From: Paulownia fortunei
Lineage: Eukaryota; Streptophyta; Magnoliopsida; Lamiales; Paulowniaceae
DNA: 64,000 nucleotides
Direction of reading: 5' to 3'
NCBI GenBank assembly: GCA_019321725.1
Contig: CM033110.1
Location: 3,899,278 to 3,963,277 of the forward strand
Shown: positions 12,725-25,959 of the stretch, piece by piece
How the letters are laid out: each line of letters opens with the position of its first letter
Position numbering within the stretch: the stretch's first letter is position 1
Notes under the pieces: model-generated
Told to the model about the DNA's origin: nothing
What the model saw: the letters and a program-made list of their open reading frames with translations, nothing else
Database searches by the model: none
Program-made: the position numbers and the translations under genes

Positions 12725-13480
12725 TTATTTAAATAACTAACATTATTTACTTTAAAAAATTACCTTTTTGTGCAAATAAAAAAATACCTATATGCCATAT
12801 TTTCGTTTAAATTAACATTGTTTACTATAAAAAATTATTGTTTTGTGCAAATTAAAAATAACTATATATCATATTTTCTATTGCTTACTTTAATCAAATA
12901 AATAGTATTTTCAATCACGAAAATTAAAATAAATTGAAATATAAAAGTAATATTTACTATTTCTATTCCATTTTTTATAAATTAATATATTTCAAGCCCT
13001 AAATAAATCTTTAGTTAGTCAACTTATTAATCATCAACTAGAGAGTATAGCTAAAATTATAACTCTTTCATTTAAATAAGTATCATAAATTTAAATAATT
13101 AAATTTTAAGAATAAAATTTATAAAAATAAAAATAAGTAAAATAAGTATTTTAATTATCTTTTATTTTATTTTTCTTCTTTAATTCAATTCATAAATTAA
13201 TTTTAATTAATCAATTTGTTAATCATCAATTAGTGAGTAAAATTTAAATAATTAACAATTTTAAGAATGTAATTGATAAAATAAATAAATTAAAAAATTT
13301 ATAATAAAAAAATATTTTGTTATTCCACTTTTCTTTTTTCTTTTATTCAATTCATAAATTAATTTTTCTTTAGTCAATGTTAATCATCTAATAAGAAGTA
13401 AAAATTTAATAAATTAATTGTTTTAAGAATATAACAATACAATAAATAAATTAAAAGAAATAATAAAAAAATATTTTTTA
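12725..13480. repeat. AT-rich tandem repeats of the left MULE arm
   Basis: Two imperfect units of about 84 bp (AACATT(A/G)TTTACT...CATATTTTC) at 12738-12890 are followed by units of about 162 bp, each containing TTCATAAATTAATTTT, from about 13140 to 13480. Read in reverse complement, the second kind resembles the 80-bp units at 25960-26480. No coding sequence. Confidence 0.6.
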
Positions 13481-13570
13481 TACTTTTTTTCCTTTTTCTT
13501 TCTTCTTTTTCTTTTTCATTTTTATTTTTCATCCTATTTCTTTCTACTTCTTCCTATCGAACCAGCCACC

Positions 13571-14194
13571 TGTTGGGTTTCCACCAGAAACAGGAGAACC
13601 CCATAAGGAAAAATTTTAAAAATAAAAGTAAAAAAGAAGGGGCTGTAAAGTGACACACCAAAAATTTTGGGCTCTTCGATGCTGAAAGGTAAGGCACCTT
13701 TCAGTACCTGATTTATTGCTCCCTCCTCTTACCTATAAAAGGGGCTTTAGGGAAAGCTGCAAAGACATACCAAGGGAGTGAAACAACCCAAGACACAGAG
13801 AAAAATTAGAAACAAGTGTAGTTACCTAGGGAGAGCAATTTGTGAGAGTCAAAATATGATAGGTATGGGAAAATATTTGATTTTTTTTTCTTGGGCAATG
13901 CAAAGGGGTTGAGAGAGTGTTCTTTAATAACTATTAGAGTGGTTGTATAAAGTTTTCTTTTTCTTGAGTTTGGACATAAAACTCAAGGGTATATTTTTTT
14001 ATATCGAAAAATTCTATTAGTGGAAAAACAAGAACTCTCATAGACGTAAGCGAATTTGCCGAACTGCATAAAAATCTTTGTATAATTTTCTATCGATATT
14101 GTTTTTATTTTTTCGTCATACTGTTAGTGTGATTTGCCAAATATTCCTAATAAATCAAATCTCAAATTCTTAATTACTTTTGTTGTGCCCAACA
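13571..14194 (+). repeat. 5' LTR of copia A
   Basis: 624 bp, TGTTGGGT...GCCCAACA. A TATAAAA box sits at 13734-13740. About 30 bases upstream of it is a perfect 9-bp hairpin, CTGAAAGGT / ACCTTTCAG with a 5-base loop (13682-13704). Many differences from the 3' LTR show the insertion is old. Confidence 0.85.
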
Positions 14195-14247
14195 AGTATA
14201 TTAGAGCTAGTTGGTTGAGGCTAAATATTGAGATTTGATTTATTAGG

Positions 14248-14616
14248 ATGGATGGCGTATCAATGATAAATCTATTCAAGGTGCAAAAATTTGGTGGCAA
14301 AGGAAATTTCACTCTTTGGCAGAGAAGGTTGAAGGATTTCCTAATTTAACAAGGCCCAACAATGGTGTTGAATAAAAATGAGGCAAAATCAGAAAGTATG
14401 AAAGATGTACAGTGGAAAAATTTAGAATCGCAATGTGTCAGCATGATTCGGCTTTGTATTGCGGACAACATTATCAATAATGTTGTGGGTGATGATTCTG
14501 AAGATTCGGCACTAATGTTGTTGGAAAAATTTGAGAACTTGTATCTTGAAAAAAAATTATCCATAAAGTTACTTTTGAAGCGATAATTCTATAGGTTGAA
14601 GATGCAGAATGTTGAT
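14248..14616 (+). pseudogene. Copia A gag, N-terminal part
   Basis: Begins MDGVSMINLFKVQKFGGKGNF (first 20 residues typical of copia gag: substrate-style FxGxNFTLWQRRL). The frame is broken by a TAA after KDFLI and by a stop after IKLLLKR, then breaks off at the residues KMQN, where the Tekay element is inserted. The remainder resumes at 23764. Gag forms the virus-like particle in this family; this copy cannot make the full protein. Confidence 0.75.
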
Positions 14617-16896
14617 TGTAATGCCCAATTCTCTTCTACATAGCTAATAATAAGCATATTACATAAATATACGTCTAATTAATGTGCATTATCAAATTAT
14701 GGCATATAAATAGCATGATTGCAACGAATATGAATAATTATTATTATATACTCCACTTATGCTTTAACCTGCATTAGTACATGAAATATGAGATTAAACT
14801 TTTGTTTCTTGATTTAACATATTCCTTAAGTGTTTTTTTGTGGTGAAAAACTCGATATTTCACTTAAGGAAGATTGATATGTTGAATGGCCATGAAATGA
14901 ATTATTCATATTGCTCTATACTTGTTACATTCTAAAGTGATTATTTGCCTAAATATTTGCTTTAAATATATTATATTTGGCTAAACACTAAAAGTATGCA
15001 AAACGGTGCAATTTGATTGGTTGGTTAACTAGGCTGCATGAAATCATTGTAAACTACATTGCACTTGATTATAACCCCAAAAGATTAATTTTTGTCATCT
15101 CTCTAGCCCATAAACGTGGTTTTTGGCATGAGAAGACACCAAGTATGATGGAACCAATCATCACCTCCCACTTACTCCTCTTTGAAATGTTAAAAAAATT
15201 ATTTTAGCCATATTTTCTTGTGGAAGCTCCTAAAAAACGACCAGCCATTCTTCTTTAAGTTTCTCCCAAATTTGTACACTGTCATGCTCACAAAAATTAA
15301 ATTCAATCCATATGAATCTATAAAACACAAACTAGAACAAGTTTCTACTTTTTTAAGGTTGAAAACTATTGATTTTGGAGTTTGATTCTAATATAATCAA
15401 AGTATATTCTTTATTCAATGTTTCTTTGGATGAATTTATGGTATCTTGGATGGTTACATATTTTAGTATCATTTTGTATAATTGAAAACTTAAGTAGGTT
15501 AGACTTGAAGCCAAAACCAAGCTAGTTAAGCTAGTTTCTAGCAAAATTAATAATCTTGTGAAATATGCTTAATTAACTTATTTCTATTAATCTTGTAATG
15601 CTTATATTGTGTTTGGAAGTTCCTTTGAATGATTGAAAATAATAGCAATTAGTTTGCTTAATTGAAGGTTACAATCAATTTAAATTAGAACCGAGTTTAC
15701 GTCATGTTAATTTGGATTGTGTGCATTTTTTATGGGTGCCCTAATAATTTTATTTGAATTATTAGTTATTTAATAGTTGCTCTAATGTTTAATGTCTTGA
15801 ATTAGTAGTAAAATATAGAGCATGCATTATTTTTAAGGTTATGTAATTGATATAAAATTATTTACAAAAGATTGAAAAGTGTATATGATTTTAACTAGAA
15901 TAGACACTATGATTTATAAAATGAATATTAAAAGGTACAAGATTTGATTATGTTAGGCCTTTAACACATCCTGTCTTCCAAAGAGATTGACCTTTTCACT
16001 TAGCACAAAATGGAATTGAGGTAAGTTGAAACTTTCATTTGTTGTATCACAAGAATCATATAATGTTGTTCATGTTTTAATGTGATTGTTATTATTTGTC
16101 AAATGATGTAATGTTTGATGCATTTATGGTTTATGAAATATGATATTTTTAAGAATATAATAAAGGTTTTTAAAAAAGAAGTATGGTACTTGATTAATGG
16201 TCGAATAGACAAGGAATGCGGGAGTGACCGGCGGATCTAACAAATAGTGGCAAATACTTGAGGTTGAAAAATCGGTATAGAAAAGGCACAATAAATAAGA
16301 TAGAATACGGCTAATATCTGAGGTTGAAAGATCAAGTATGGAAATCCCAAATTATTTCTCTTGTTGGCCAATAATTATGAACAGGTTTCGAAAACTACGG
16401 TCTATCGCTATTATTTAGGTACCAAACTTCAAGAGCCCTAAAGAATGATTTATGAATGAAAGTTATTAAATTGAATAATGCATTTAATGATTTATGAGAT
16501 GTGCATGTATGCTATTTGTTATTGCATTAGTTCCACCTTACTGAACCTTTAGCTCATTCGATTCATGTGATGCAGGTGGAAATGTACAGGTTTAGAGGTT
16601 GACTGAATCTTTAGAGCGGATGGATAGAGATTTATTCACATGCCATGATTCGAGTTGTTTGTTTTTAAATAAGCCGCTCTATTATTATTTTGTAAATAGA
16701 TGTACTCAGTTTGGAAATATGGATATGGTGTGTTTAAAACAAAATGAAACAACAAATGAATTCAAGTTATTTCTCTAATAGCCAAAAATGGGATTTTTTT
16801 TAAAACCATAACTGTAGTATTGATGAAAAGTTAACACTTATTGACTTAGCTGTATTAGCTTGTTTAGGTTCTGTAGTTAGGTTAAGGGGTGTTACA
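14617..16896 (+). repeat. 5' LTR of the Tekay-like element
   Basis: 2280 bp, starting TGTAATGCCC and ending GGGTGTTACA. Co-linear with the LTR at 21493-23763 with many substitutions and small indels, which points to an old insertion. Confidence 0.9.
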
Positions 16897-17099
16897 GCTT
16901 GTGGTATCAAAACGGAGGTTTAGTTGTTCCTACAGACAAAAGAAGGCATATGAAGACATCCTGACTGGAAAACTCAGTCAACTATTTGTTTATTTGCTTT
17001 TATGTTTACTTGATTGGATTTTATTTTATGTTATTGTCATGATTATGCGTTTGTTATTAGCTAATGAATGGAATGAGATTGGACAATGCATATCAGGTC

Positions 17100-20000
17100 A
17101 TGGCACCAAAGAGAAAGATAACGGATGATCATGATGGTAATCATAGTGTGGTGAATAATTTGACTGATCTCATTTAACAACAGACTAGAATGCACAATGA
17201 ACAGTTACAACAATTGCTAGATATACAACAAAGAAACCAACAATAAAATTAGCGACTTTCTCCACCACAAGCTCGATAGGATAATTCAAAGGCAGTGTAT
17301 GAGATGTTTAGAAAGATGGAACCTGTTGATTTTACTAGTAGGATTGATCCTATGGTTGCAGAGGAATGGGTTAAATCATTGGATAATATCTTTGACTACA
17401 TGCAAATTGATGATGCTGAGAAGGTACTTTGTGTAATTTTCTTGTTGAAGAATAATGCTCGAACTTGGTGGGAAGAAGCTAAACTTACAGTGAATATGGA
17501 AGAGCTAACTTGAGAGAAGTTTAAAACAATCTTTTATGATAAGTATTTCACTAGAGATACTAGGTCACTCAAAGTAAAAGAATTCTTGGAGTTAAAAAAA
17601 AGAGGGATGTCAGTATGTGATTATGTAAGAAAAATTGAAGAGGGTTGCAAGTACGTGCTATACATCATTAGAGACAACAATGAGAAGATGGATCATTTCG
17701 TGAGGGGGCCTTAATCTTGAAATTAGAAGAGATGTGAGAATATCTTCAGTAACGAAATTTAGGGAATTTGTAGATAAGGCTTTGATGGCTGACTTAGATG
17801 AGAAAGAGATTGAGAAACTCCATCAATAAAAGAAGTAAGTATTCACTCTAAGAACTCTGAACCAGTGGAAAAAAGGAGAGCAAAAATCAAACCAAGGGAA
17901 TGAAAAGTGTCCTAGAGTTGGACAAACTTCTACTACAGTTGAAAGGCCTAAATATGCTAAGTGTGAGAAGAATTAATTTGGAGAATGCTTTAGTGGTACT
18001 AACTGCTTCTTTAAGTGTAAAAAGTCTGGACATATAGCAAAGAATTGCCCAACAGTACAGGGGAGAGTTCAAGGGAGAGTATATGCAATGACACAAGAAC
18101 AAGTTGATGCAGATGCTTCCATAGTCACAGGTACTATTTTAATTTATGGGATACCTACAATTGAATTGATAGATTCTGGATCTACATATTCCTTTGCATC
18201 ACATGCATTTGTGAGAAAATTAGGCATTACACCAGATTTATTAAAAGTAAAGTATAGTGTGACTATTCCATCCGGGGGGAAAATGGATTCCAACCAAATG
18301 TTAAGGGTCTGCTTTATTTAGATTAGTGATATGACTCTCTATGCAAATCTCTTTTTTTTACCGATGCCAAATTTTGATATTATTTTGGTTATGGATTGGC
18401 TTACCAAATATCATATAACAATCGATTATAACAAGAAGATTGTGATTTTTCAGCCACCCAAAGAATAACAGTTTATGTTTAGTGGTACCTCATTGTTATG
18501 GTCCTTACCAATTATAACTACTTTGAAAGCTCAAAAGATATTGAATAAAGGTTGTGTTGGATATTTGGCAAGTATTCTAGACACTTCAGTCGAAGCACAA
18601 TTGAAGCCAAAAGGTGTAGATGTGGTTAGAGAATTTATTGAGGTATTTACAAATGATTTACTTGGACTACCACCAGATCGAGAGATTGAATTTATGATTG
18701 ATGTTATGCCAGGAACTACTCCTATTTCTAAAGCACAATATCGAATGGCACCAATAGAATTCAAAGAGTTAAAAGTTCAATTGCAAGAATTGCTTGATAA
18801 GGGTTTTATTCGCCCTAGTTATTCTTCTTGGGGAGCACCTGTGTGTTCGTGAAAAAGAAGGATGGTACATTACGGTTGTGCATTAATTATAGAGAGTTGA
18901 ATAAAGTAACAATCAAGAATAAGTATCCACTCCCAAGAATAGATGATTTTTTTGATCAATTGTAGGGAGCACCAGTATTTTCTAAAATTAATTTGTGCTC
19001 TTGGTATTATTAATTAAAGATTAAGGAAGAATACATACAAATGATTGCATTCCGAATAAGGTATGGACATTATGAATTTCTAGTAATACCTTCCGGTTTA
19101 ACCAATGCCCCTGTAGTTTTTATGGATCTAATGAATAGGGTGTTCAAGCAATATCTCGATAAATTTGTGATTGTATTTATTGATGATATCCTAATTTATT
19201 CACGTGATAAAGAAGAGCACAAGAAACATTTGAATATTGTGTTGCAAGTTCTTAAGAAAAAATAGTTTTATGCTAAATTCAAGAAATGCGATTTTTGGCT
19301 TGAACAAGTGGTATTCCTAGGTCATATAGTATCCAAGAATGGTATTTCTGTTGATCCAAGCAAGGTAGAAGCTGTCGTTAAGTGGTCAACACCAACAAAT
19401 GTATCAGAAGTAAGGAGTTTCTTGGGATTAGTAGGGTACTATCAACGATTTGTTCAGGGGTTTTCAAAGATAGCAACTCCATTGACAATGTTGACAAGAA
19501 AGAATGTGAAGTTCTTGTAAACCGATACTTGTGAAAGAAGTTTTTAAGAATTGAAACATAAATTGACTATAGCTCTTATTCTTACCATTTGGTGGATTCG
19601 TGGTGTATAGCGATGCTTCAAAAAATAGTTTGAGTGTTGTTTTGATTCAAAATAGGAAGGTTATTGTCTATGCTTCAAGACAATTGAAGGAGTATGAAAA
19701 GAATTATCCAACTCATGATTTGGAACTTACTGCTGTGGTTTTTACCTTGAAAATTTGAAGACATTATTTGTATGGTGAGAAGTGTGAGATATACACAGAT
19801 CATAAGAGTTTGAAGTACTTCTTTACCCAAAAGGAGCTGAATATGAGACAAAGAAGATGATTAGAACTTGTGAAAGATTATGATTGTGTGATCAACTATC
19901 ATCCTGGTAAAGCGAATGTGGTTACAGATGCATTGATTAGAAAATCCATGTTTTCTATTTTTGTCATACAAAAGTCAATATTACTGGATTTGTAGAGATT

Positions 20001-21470
20001 AGAGGTTGAAAGTGTACCTAAAAGAAAAAAATGTTCGTTGTCAGCCTTAGTGTTGAGAGCTTCACTTCAAGATAGAATTAGAGAAGGTCAAAATATGGAT
20101 ATGCATTTGTGTATATTGAAAAGAATGATTGAGGCTGAAAACAGGCCAGATTTCTCTATTACTGATGATGGGATTATTCGATATAAAGGAAGACTGTGTG
20201 TGTCATTTGACAAGACCATGAAAGAAAATATTTTATAAGAAGCTCATACTATTTCTTACTCGGTACACCCAGGTAGCATTATTGGTGGCCTAAAATGAAG
20301 AGATATATAGCAAAATTTGTGGCTGAATTTCTAATTTGGCAATAAGTTAAGATTGAACATCAAAGACCATTAGGGTTGTTGAAGCTTTTGTTGATTCCAG
20401 AGTAGAAATGGGAGCACATTACAATAGACTTTATGCTTTGATTACCTAGAACACAAAGGGGTATAATTCCATATGGGTGATTGTTAATATATTAACTAAA
20501 TCAACCCATTTTCTTCTAGTGAAATCCACATACAATATGCACCAGTATGCTCAACAATATATTAAAGAGATAGTAAAGTTACATGGGATGCCAATTTCAA
20601 TAGTGTTTGACAGAGATCCTAAGTTTACATCTATATTTTGGAAGAGATTACACAGTGTCATGGGAACGAAACTTGCATTTAGTACAACATTTCATCCATA
20701 AAATGATGGGCAATCAGAGAGGGTTATTCAGATATTTGAGAATATGTTAAGAGTTTGTGTGCTAGATTTTCAGAAGAGTTAGGATGCAAAGCTTCCATTA
20801 GTGGAGTTTACTTATAATAATAACTACCAATCAATAATTGGAATGGAGCCTTACGAAGAATTGTATGGAAGGAAATGTAGATCTCTAGTTCATTGGGATG
20901 AAGTTGGAGAACAAAGCCTACTTGGTTCGAAAATAGTTCAACATACCGCTAAGGTAGTGGAGAAGATACGAGAGAGAATCAAGATCGCGCAAAGTAGACA
21001 GAAAAGTTATACAGATAAATGGAGAAAAGATCTAGAGTTTTTCATTGGGGATCATGTGTTCTTAAAAATAGCTCCCATGAAAGGCGTCATGAGATTTGGA
21101 AAGAAAAAAAAACTCAGCCCAAGGTATGTCGGCACATTCGAGATTCTCGAAAGAGTTGGTGATAAAGCTTATAGAGTGGACTTACCTCCGTCATTGTCTA
21201 GTGGTCACAATGTTTTCCATGTGTCTGTGTTCAGGAAGTACATTTCAAACCCCTCTCATGTGTTGAGTTATGAACCATTGGAATTGATTCCTGATTTAGC
21301 CTATGAAGAAAAACCAGTGCAAATTCTGGATCAAAAGAAAAAGAGTTGAGAACGAAAAGATGCAACTTATTATTATGGAGGAATCATTCTGTAGAAGAGG
21401 CCATATAGAAAAGAGAAGAAGAAATGCAGAACAAGTATTCGGAATTATTTGGTACGTAAAATTCCATGGA
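17100..21470 (+). pseudogene. Tekay-like gag-pol polyprotein, degenerate
   Basis: Starts MAPKRKI and is interrupted by many stops and frameshifts. Order: gag ([11 protein letters not shown] near 17350; zinc knuckle CFKCKKSGHIAKNC near 18010-18050); protease with LIDSGSTYSF (about 18165); reverse transcriptase with [17 protein letters not shown] (about 18855) and catalytic FIDDILIYS (about 19177-19203); RNase H with VYSDASKN and [11 protein letters not shown] (19600-19960); integrase with its three acidic positions still visible (IDFM, FDRDPKF, GQSERVI); and a chromodomain near 21345-21465 with one tryptophan codon turned into TAG. The chromodomain in this lineage is thought to steer integration to heterochromatin. 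No functional protein is expected. Confidence 0.9.
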
Positions 21471-21492
21471 CAAATTTTTTATAAGGAAGGAT

Positions 21493-23763
21493 TATAATGC
21501 CCAATTCTCTCCTACATAGCCAATAATAAGCATATTGTATGAATATGCATTTAATCAATGTATATTATCGAATTATGGTATACAAATAGCATAATTGCAA
21601 TGAATATGAATAATTGTTATTATATGCTCTAATTATGCTTTAACATATATTAGTACATGAAATATGAGATCAAACTTTTGTTTCTTGATTTAACATATTC
21701 CTTAAATGCCTTTTTGTAGTGAAAAGCTCGATATCTGAGTTAAGAAAGATCGATATGTTGAATGGCCATGAAATAAATTATTTGTATTACTCCATACTTG
21801 TTACATTCTAAAGTGATTATTTGCCTAAATATTTGCTTTAAATATATTACATTTAGCTAAGAACTAAAAGTATGCAAAATGGTGCAATTTGATTAGTTGG
21901 TTAACTAGATTGCATGAAATCATTCTAAACTACATTGCACTTGATTATAACACCAAAATATCAATTTTTCTCATCTCCCTAGCTCATAAACATGGCTTTT
22001 AGCATGAAAAGACTCCAAGCATGATGCAACCAATCATCGCCCTCTACTTATCTTTTTTTAAAATGTCAAAGAAGTCATTTTAGCCATATTTTCTTATGGA
22101 AGCTCCTAAAAAATGACCAACCTTCTTCTTCAAATTTCTCCCAAATTTCTACATTGTTATGCTCACAAAAATTGAATTCAATCCATAGGAATCCATAAAA
22201 CACAAACTAGAACAAGTTTCCACCATTTTTAAGCTTCAAAACCATTGATTTTGGAGTTTAATTCTAATCTAATCAATGTATATTCTTTTTCAATGTTTCT
22301 TTTGATGAATTTATGGTATCTTGGATGGTTATATATTTTAGTATCTTTTTGTATAATTGAAAACTTAAATAGGTTAGACTTGAAGCCGAAACCAAGCTAG
22401 TTAAACTAGTTTCTAGCAAAATTAATAGTCTTGTGAAATATGCTTAATTTACTTATTTCTATTAATCTTGTAATGATTATATTGTGTTTGGAAGTTCCTT
22501 TGAATGATTGAAAACAATAGCAATTAATTTGCTTAATTGAAGGTTACAATTAATTTAAGTTAGAGCCGAGTTTACGTTATGTTAATTTGGATTGTATGTA
22601 TATTTTAGGGGCTGCCCTAATAATTATGTTTGAATTATTAGTTATTTAATGGTTGTCCTAATGTTTAATGTCTTGAATTAGTAGTAAAATATGGAGTATG
22701 CATTATTTTTAAGGTTATGTAATTGATATGAAATTATTTACAAAAGATTGAAAATTGTATATTATTTTAACTAGAATAAACTATATGATTTATAAAATGG
22801 ATATTAAAATGTACATGATTTGATTATATTAGGCCTTTAACACATCCTATCTTTCAAAAAGATTGACATTTTCACTTAGAACGAAGTGGACTTGAGGTAA
22901 GTTGAAACTTTCATTTGTTGTATCACAAGAATCATATAATAACGTTCATATTTTAATGTGTTTGTCATTATTTGTCAAATGATGTAATGTTTGATGCATT
23001 TATGATTTATGAAAAGCATGATATTATTAAGAATATAATGAGGGTTTTTGAAAAGAAAGTATGATACTTGATTGATGGTCGGGTAGACAAGAGATGCGGG
23101 AGGAACCGATAGACCCAATAATGGTGGCAAATACTTGAGAATGAAAAATCAATATAGAAAAGTCACAATGAATGAGATAGAATACGGCTAATATCTGAGG
23201 TTGAATGACCAAGTATGAAAACTCCGTATTATTTCTCTTATTGGCCAATCATTATGAACATATTCCGAAAACCATGATCTATCGCTATTATTTAGGTACC
23301 ACACTTCAAGGGCCCTAAAAAATGATTTATGAATTAAAGTTATTAAATTGAATAATGCATTTAATGATTTATTAGATGTGCATGTATGCTATTTGTTATT
23401 GTATTAGTTTTACCTTACTGAGCCTTTACCTCATTAGATTCATATGATGCATGTGAAAATGTACAGGTTTAGAGGTTGGCTAAGTCTCTAGAGCGGCTGA
23501 ATAAAGATTTGTTCATATGCCATAATTCGAGCTGTTTTATTTTTAAATCAACCGCTCTGTTATAGTTTTGTAAACAAATGTACTCAATTTGAAAATATGG
23601 ATATGGTGTGTTTAAAACAAAATGAAACAATAAATGAATTCAAGTTCTTTATCTTATAGCCAAAAAAGAGATTTTTATTAAAAGCATAACTGCAGTATTA
23701 ATGAAAAGTTTGACTTATGTATTAGCTTGTTTAGGTTCTGCAGTTAGTTTAAAGGGTGTTACA
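21493..23763 (+). repeat. 3' LTR of the Tekay-like element
   Basis: 2271 bp, starting TATAATGCCC (the conserved TG mutated to TA) after a purine-rich tract AAGGAAGGA, and ending GGGTGTTACA. Homologous to 14617-16896. Confidence 0.9.
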
Positions 23764-24700
23764 TTGAGAGTCTTATAGATCACATGAACTAGTTTAACAA
23801 ATTGATAAATCAACTGCAGAAAGTTGATGTGAAGATTGAGAAAGAAGATAAAGCTTTTTTGCTTCATACCTCACTTTCAGATTCATATGATGGACTAGTG
23901 ACGACATTGTTATACGTGAAAGATACACTAGACTTAGAGTATGTAAAAACATCATTGTTGTCCATAAAAAATAAAAGAAGGCAAACTAGGAGATGGGATA
24001 AGAATCAGCTTTGGTTGCTCAATGCATGAATTGAAATGGGAGAAAATCTAGTGGTAGATCTGTGAGTAGCAGGTCAGGTTCAAAGGCCAGTAGAAAGGGC
24101 AAGTTCTACTTCGAATATCAAGATGTGAGTTTAAGAGAAATTTTTCTTATAGAAGGAACGACAAATATGGTGAAGGTGGCAACCATAATTTGATAATAAT
24201 AGAGATATATGATGGAGACATTCTCACAACCTCCACAGGTATGTATACTTCTTCTCAAAATGGATAGATTTTAGATTTGGGATGCGTAATGCATGTGTTC
24301 TCCAAAAAAAAATATTTTGATTCACTTCAATTAAAGAGGGCATGTACTTTGTCTTTAGATAATGGTAATTTGTAAAATCTTTGGATTTGGACTAGTAAAA
24401 ATCAAGATGGTTGATGGAATGAATCGTACTTTGGGTGTTGTGGCCTATGTCCCATAAATGCGAATAAATCTAATTTTCTTGAGCCAGTTGGATTATAGGG
24501 GTTGTGAGTATTCAACAGGAGATGGAGTCCTAAAAGTCACGTGTGCCAGAAGGATTCTAATGATAGGAGAGAAATATGAAAATTCGTATTGTCTGGTGAC
24601 CTTGAAAGATGACTGAAAGTCGAGCACGCCAAAAGACTTCCTAGGAGCAGACGGGTATAAGGGAAATCCTGCTCGGTGAGGGTGTGGATCGAGGTTAACC
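23764..24700 (+). pseudogene. Copia A gag, C-terminal part, and protease-like stretch
   Basis: Resumes the gag frame interrupted at 14616: ESLIDHMN, then LINQLQKVDVKIEKEDKAFL and LPDSYD-like residues (SLSDSYDGLVTTLLY), typical of copia gag. An in-frame TAG follows HMN and the zinc-knuckle region is decayed. Near 24265-24300 the residues ILDLGCVMHVFSKKKYF resemble the copia protease/GAG-pre-integrase junction, and YCLVTLKDD follows near 24590. Pol is missing and only non-coding sequence separates this from the 3' LTR. Confidence 0.7.
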
Positions 24701-24874
24701 CTCTCAGCAGTCAACTAGCGGTGTTGATTGGGCTGCATATCTGCATTAACCGACTTGAATTAGGTGGAGTTATGATCATACTGACTCGGTATGTGCAGTG
24801 GGTTGACTAAATGCCAATGGTATTTGGATATTTTGATTTGTAGAGAAGGTTAAGTTTGTTGTAAAGGTGGAAAT

Positions 24875-25503
24875 TGTTGGTGTTCCACCACAAATAATTG
24901 GCCCCACAAAGAAAAAATTAAAAAAAATCTAAAAATAAAAATGGAAGGCTGTAAAATGACAGCCCCCTCATTGCAAATTTTGGGCTTTTCGGCACCGAAA
25001 GGTGTCGAAAGGTGAAGCACCTTTCGATGCCTGATTTATTGATCCCTCATTTTGTCTATAAAAAAGGTTTGATGGATAGCTGTAAAAACATATCAAGGGA
25101 GTGAAACAACCTAAGAGAGAGAGAAAAAATGAAAAAACAAATGTAGACCACCTAAGGAGAGCAATTTGTGAGAGTCAAGTTATAATAGGTGTGGAATTTT
25201 TTATTTTTTTTTTTATCTATTGAGGCAATACAAAGGGGTTGGAAGAATATTTTTTAATAACTATTAAAGTGGTTATATAAAATTTTTCTTGTCTTGAGTT
25301 TAGATATAAAATTCAATGGTGTATTTTTCTTATAAAATTATCCATTAGTGAAAGAACAAGAACTCTCGTGAACATAGATAAATTTAATAAATCACGTAAA
25401 AATCTTTATGTAATTTTATATTCTATCAATATTATTTATATTTTATCGTTATTCTGCTAACATAATTTATTGGATGTTCCTAATTGCTTTGCTGTGCCCA
25501 ATA
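24875..25503 (+). repeat. 3' LTR of copia A
   Basis: 629 bp, TGTTGGTG...GCCCAATA, preceded by a purine-rich tract AAAGGTGGAAAT. It carries a hairpin at 25005-25027 (TCGAAAGGTG / CACCTTTCGA, 3-base loop) at the same place as the 5' LTR hairpin, and a TATAAAA-like box about 30 bases further on. Followed by CCACC. Confidence 0.85.
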
Positions 25504-25508
25504 CCACC

Positions 25509-25959
25509 CACATCGCGTAGCCACCACCCCAAACCCACACGCATCGTCTCCACCCTGCAACCACTGCACGGCAGGGTTGCTAAAGATTTGCTAAAATTGC
25601 AAAAGGAGTGCTGAGTTTCTTTATTCCGGAAAGGATTGCTAAAATTGCTAAAGTTTTCTTCTTCCCAAAACTCCACCCCCATCCCATCAAGGATTGCAAT
25701 TGCAAAAGGAGTGCGTGTATGTGGGTGAGGCGTTCAATTTTCAATCTCTTCTGTGTAAATTTTTTGTTAATGCTTTGTAGCTATTCTGTGGCTTCTAGGG
25801 TGGGTATTGTTGGGCAGGACAGTGCGTTGGGTTTTGGTAGTGGTGGTGATAGTGATGGTGGTTGGAGATAATGAAACAAGAAGGAAAAGGGAAACATGGG
25901 GAAAAAAAATTATTTTAATTTTTTCAATGTTTTTTAAGTAATTATATTACTAAAATAGT
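25509..25959. other. Central part of the fold-back MULE
   Basis: Less AT-rich than its surroundings, with short repeats (GGATTGCTAAAATTGC-like, 25570-25645) and (TGG/GGTGAT) low-complexity near 25840. One frame (25608-25871) codes 87 residues, but I recognise no domain. The part near 25860-25910 pairs with 13490-13550 on the other strand, so the inverted arms extend close to the middle. Confidence 0.45.

Larger units (their letters stand above)
14617..23763 (+). mobile_element. Ty3/gypsy chromovirus, Tekay/Del-like, nested in copia A gag
   Basis: Full-length element of about 9.1 kb with LTRs of about 2.28 kb, TGTAATGCCC...GTGTTACA. The flanking bases TTGAT (14612-14616) and TTGAG (23764-23768) match at 4 of 5. 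The order gag, protease, reverse transcriptase, RNase H, integrase, chromodomain is that of gypsy chromoviruses. The primer-binding site TGGTATCAAAAC (about 16902) matches an initiator-Met tRNA site with mismatches. Coding frames are broken in many places. Confidence 0.9.
13571..25503 (+). mobile_element. Copia A: gag-only Ty1/copia-type retrotransposon
   Basis: Complete element with LTRs TGTTGG...CCCAA(C/T)A and a perfect 5-bp duplication CCACC at 13566-13570 and 25504-25508. Inside are a primer-binding-like site (TATTAGAGC, about 14200), a gag gene split by the gypsy element at 14617-23763, and a short protease-like stretch. Integrase, reverse transcriptase and RNase H are absent. After removal of the gypsy insert the element is about 2.8 kb. 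The gag plus missing pol matches the non-autonomous gag-only class of plant LTR elements, which would need another element's enzymes. Confidence 0.85.

Noticed and set aside
25608..25871. 87-residue open frame in the centre of the MULE as a gene
   Set aside because: No domain, low-complexity GD-rich end, and it lies inside inverted-arm sequence; codons show no sign of selection that I can see.
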